Below are positions 15,003 to 15,228 of a stretch of DNA of 15,228 nt, one piece after another. The notes below the pieces were generated by a model. The model saw only the letters and a list, made by a program, of their open reading frames with translations, had not been told where the DNA came from and did not search any database. The stretch is taken from contig JBGTBQ010000249.1 in assembly GCA_041749275.1 (NCBI GenBank), positions 1 to 15,228 of the forward strand. Direction: 5' to 3'. The position numbers were made by a program, and so were the translations under genes. This DNA comes from JBGTBQ01 sp041749275. GTDB taxonomy: Bacteria > Acidobacteriota > Blastocatellia > Pyrinomonadales > Pyrinomonadaceae. Each line of letters starts with the position of its first letter. The stretch's first letter is position 1.

Positions 15003-15040
15003 AGCCGTGAAGAAGATAGCCTGACGCCGACGGCTCTTTT
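15003..15040 (+). promoter_or_regulatory. Hairpin plus T run in the heptose kinase leader
   Basis: AGCCGT (15003-15008) can pair with ACGGCT (15030-15035), followed by CTTTT directly before the ATG. No Shine-Dalgarno is visible in this leader. The element could act as an attenuator or simply be chance; the loop is 21 bases, so the structure is weak. Confidence 0.3.
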
Positions 15041-15228
15041 ATGAATCAACTGACGACAGAACGCGCGGCGGAGATTGTCGCGGCGGCGCGTGGTCGGCGA
15101 GTCGTGGTGTACGGCGACGTGATGCTCGACGAGTTCGTGTGGGGCGACGTGACGCGCATCTCGCCGGAGGCGCCCGTGCCGGTGGTGGACATCCGGCGCG
15201 AGTCGGCGCGGCTGGGCGGCGCGGCCAA
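15041..15228 (+). CDS. rfaE1: D-glycero-beta-D-manno-heptose-7-phosphate kinase (3' truncated)
   Basis: The first 62 codons of a PfkB-family sugar kinase; the gene runs off the right edge. After a short helix (MNQLTTERAAEIVAAA) comes VVVYGDVMLDEFVWGDVTRI, then SPEAPVPVVDI and LGGAA, the characteristic N-terminal signature of RfaE domain I (HldE N-terminal half, or stand-alone HldA/RfaE1). The enzyme phosphorylates heptose-7-phosphate at C1 in ADP-heptose synthesis for LPS core. An in-frame TAG at 15017-15019 leaves ATG 15041 as the only plausible start, although no ribosome-binding site is visible. The truncation hides whether a nucleotidyltransferase domain follows. It fits functionally with the GT9 gene about 4 kb upstream. 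Confidence 0.88.
   Translation, partial: MNQLTTERAAEIVAAARGRRVVVYGDVMLDEFVWGDVTRISPEAPVPVVDIRRESARLGGAA

Noticed and set aside
14987..15010. Tiny upstream frame (MAERRKP) before the heptose kinase gene
   Set aside because: Its ATG overlaps the -10 box, so it would not be on the transcript from that promoter, and it has no ribosome site.

Overview
This 15.2 kb window is gene-dense and high in GC (about 62-65% in most genes by spot counts). It looks like an accessory-rich stretch of a Gram-negative chromosome, most likely an Acidobacteriota member (Blastocatellia-like). That placement is inferred from gene content: a Nudix/metallo-beta-lactamase fusion, a secreted TPR-CHAT protein, a Uma2 protein, a stressosome-like sensor and heptose/LPS genes. 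No tRNA, rRNA, CRISPR array, transposase or integrase is visible, and no gene-free stretch exceeds about 120 bases.

Left part (1-7306), all on the + strand. The 3' part of a Nudix-MBL hydrolase gene is followed 20 bases later by a GAF-PAS-GAF-STAS (RsbR-like) sensor. Next come a MoxR/magnesium-chelatase-type AAA+ ATPase (3035-4504) and its usual partner, a VWA-domain protein (5969-7306). Between these two sits a two-gene cassette with clearly lower GC (spot counts 37-47%). It encodes a DUF6883-type protein and a DUF4926 domain fused to a TPR array. It starts exactly on the ATPase stop codon (TAATG overlap) and looks like a recent horizontal insertion into a conserved AAA+/VWA pair. This is the most interesting feature of the window.

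Middle part (7307-10942). A convergent intergenic region holds two degenerate 7-base repeat arrays. It is followed by one minus-strand gene of unknown function whose only four cysteines cluster in its N-terminal third. A divergent promoter region with a consensus TATAAT leads into a likely operon: cytochrome P450, a Trm112-family zinc protein (TTG start fixed by a strong Shine-Dalgarno) and a GT9 heptosyltransferase-like protein.

Right part (10943-15228). A Uma2-family protein with its own extended -10 promoter is followed by a secreted 1092-residue TPR-CHAT protein. The TPR region of that gene is built from ten in-frame units of exactly 120 bp with strong DNA-level similarity. A hairpin terminator overlaps the promoter of the last gene, the 5' end of a heptose-7-phosphate kinase (rfaE1/hldE type), which runs off the window. 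The GT9 and heptose kinase genes suggest a lipopolysaccharide-core neighbourhood.
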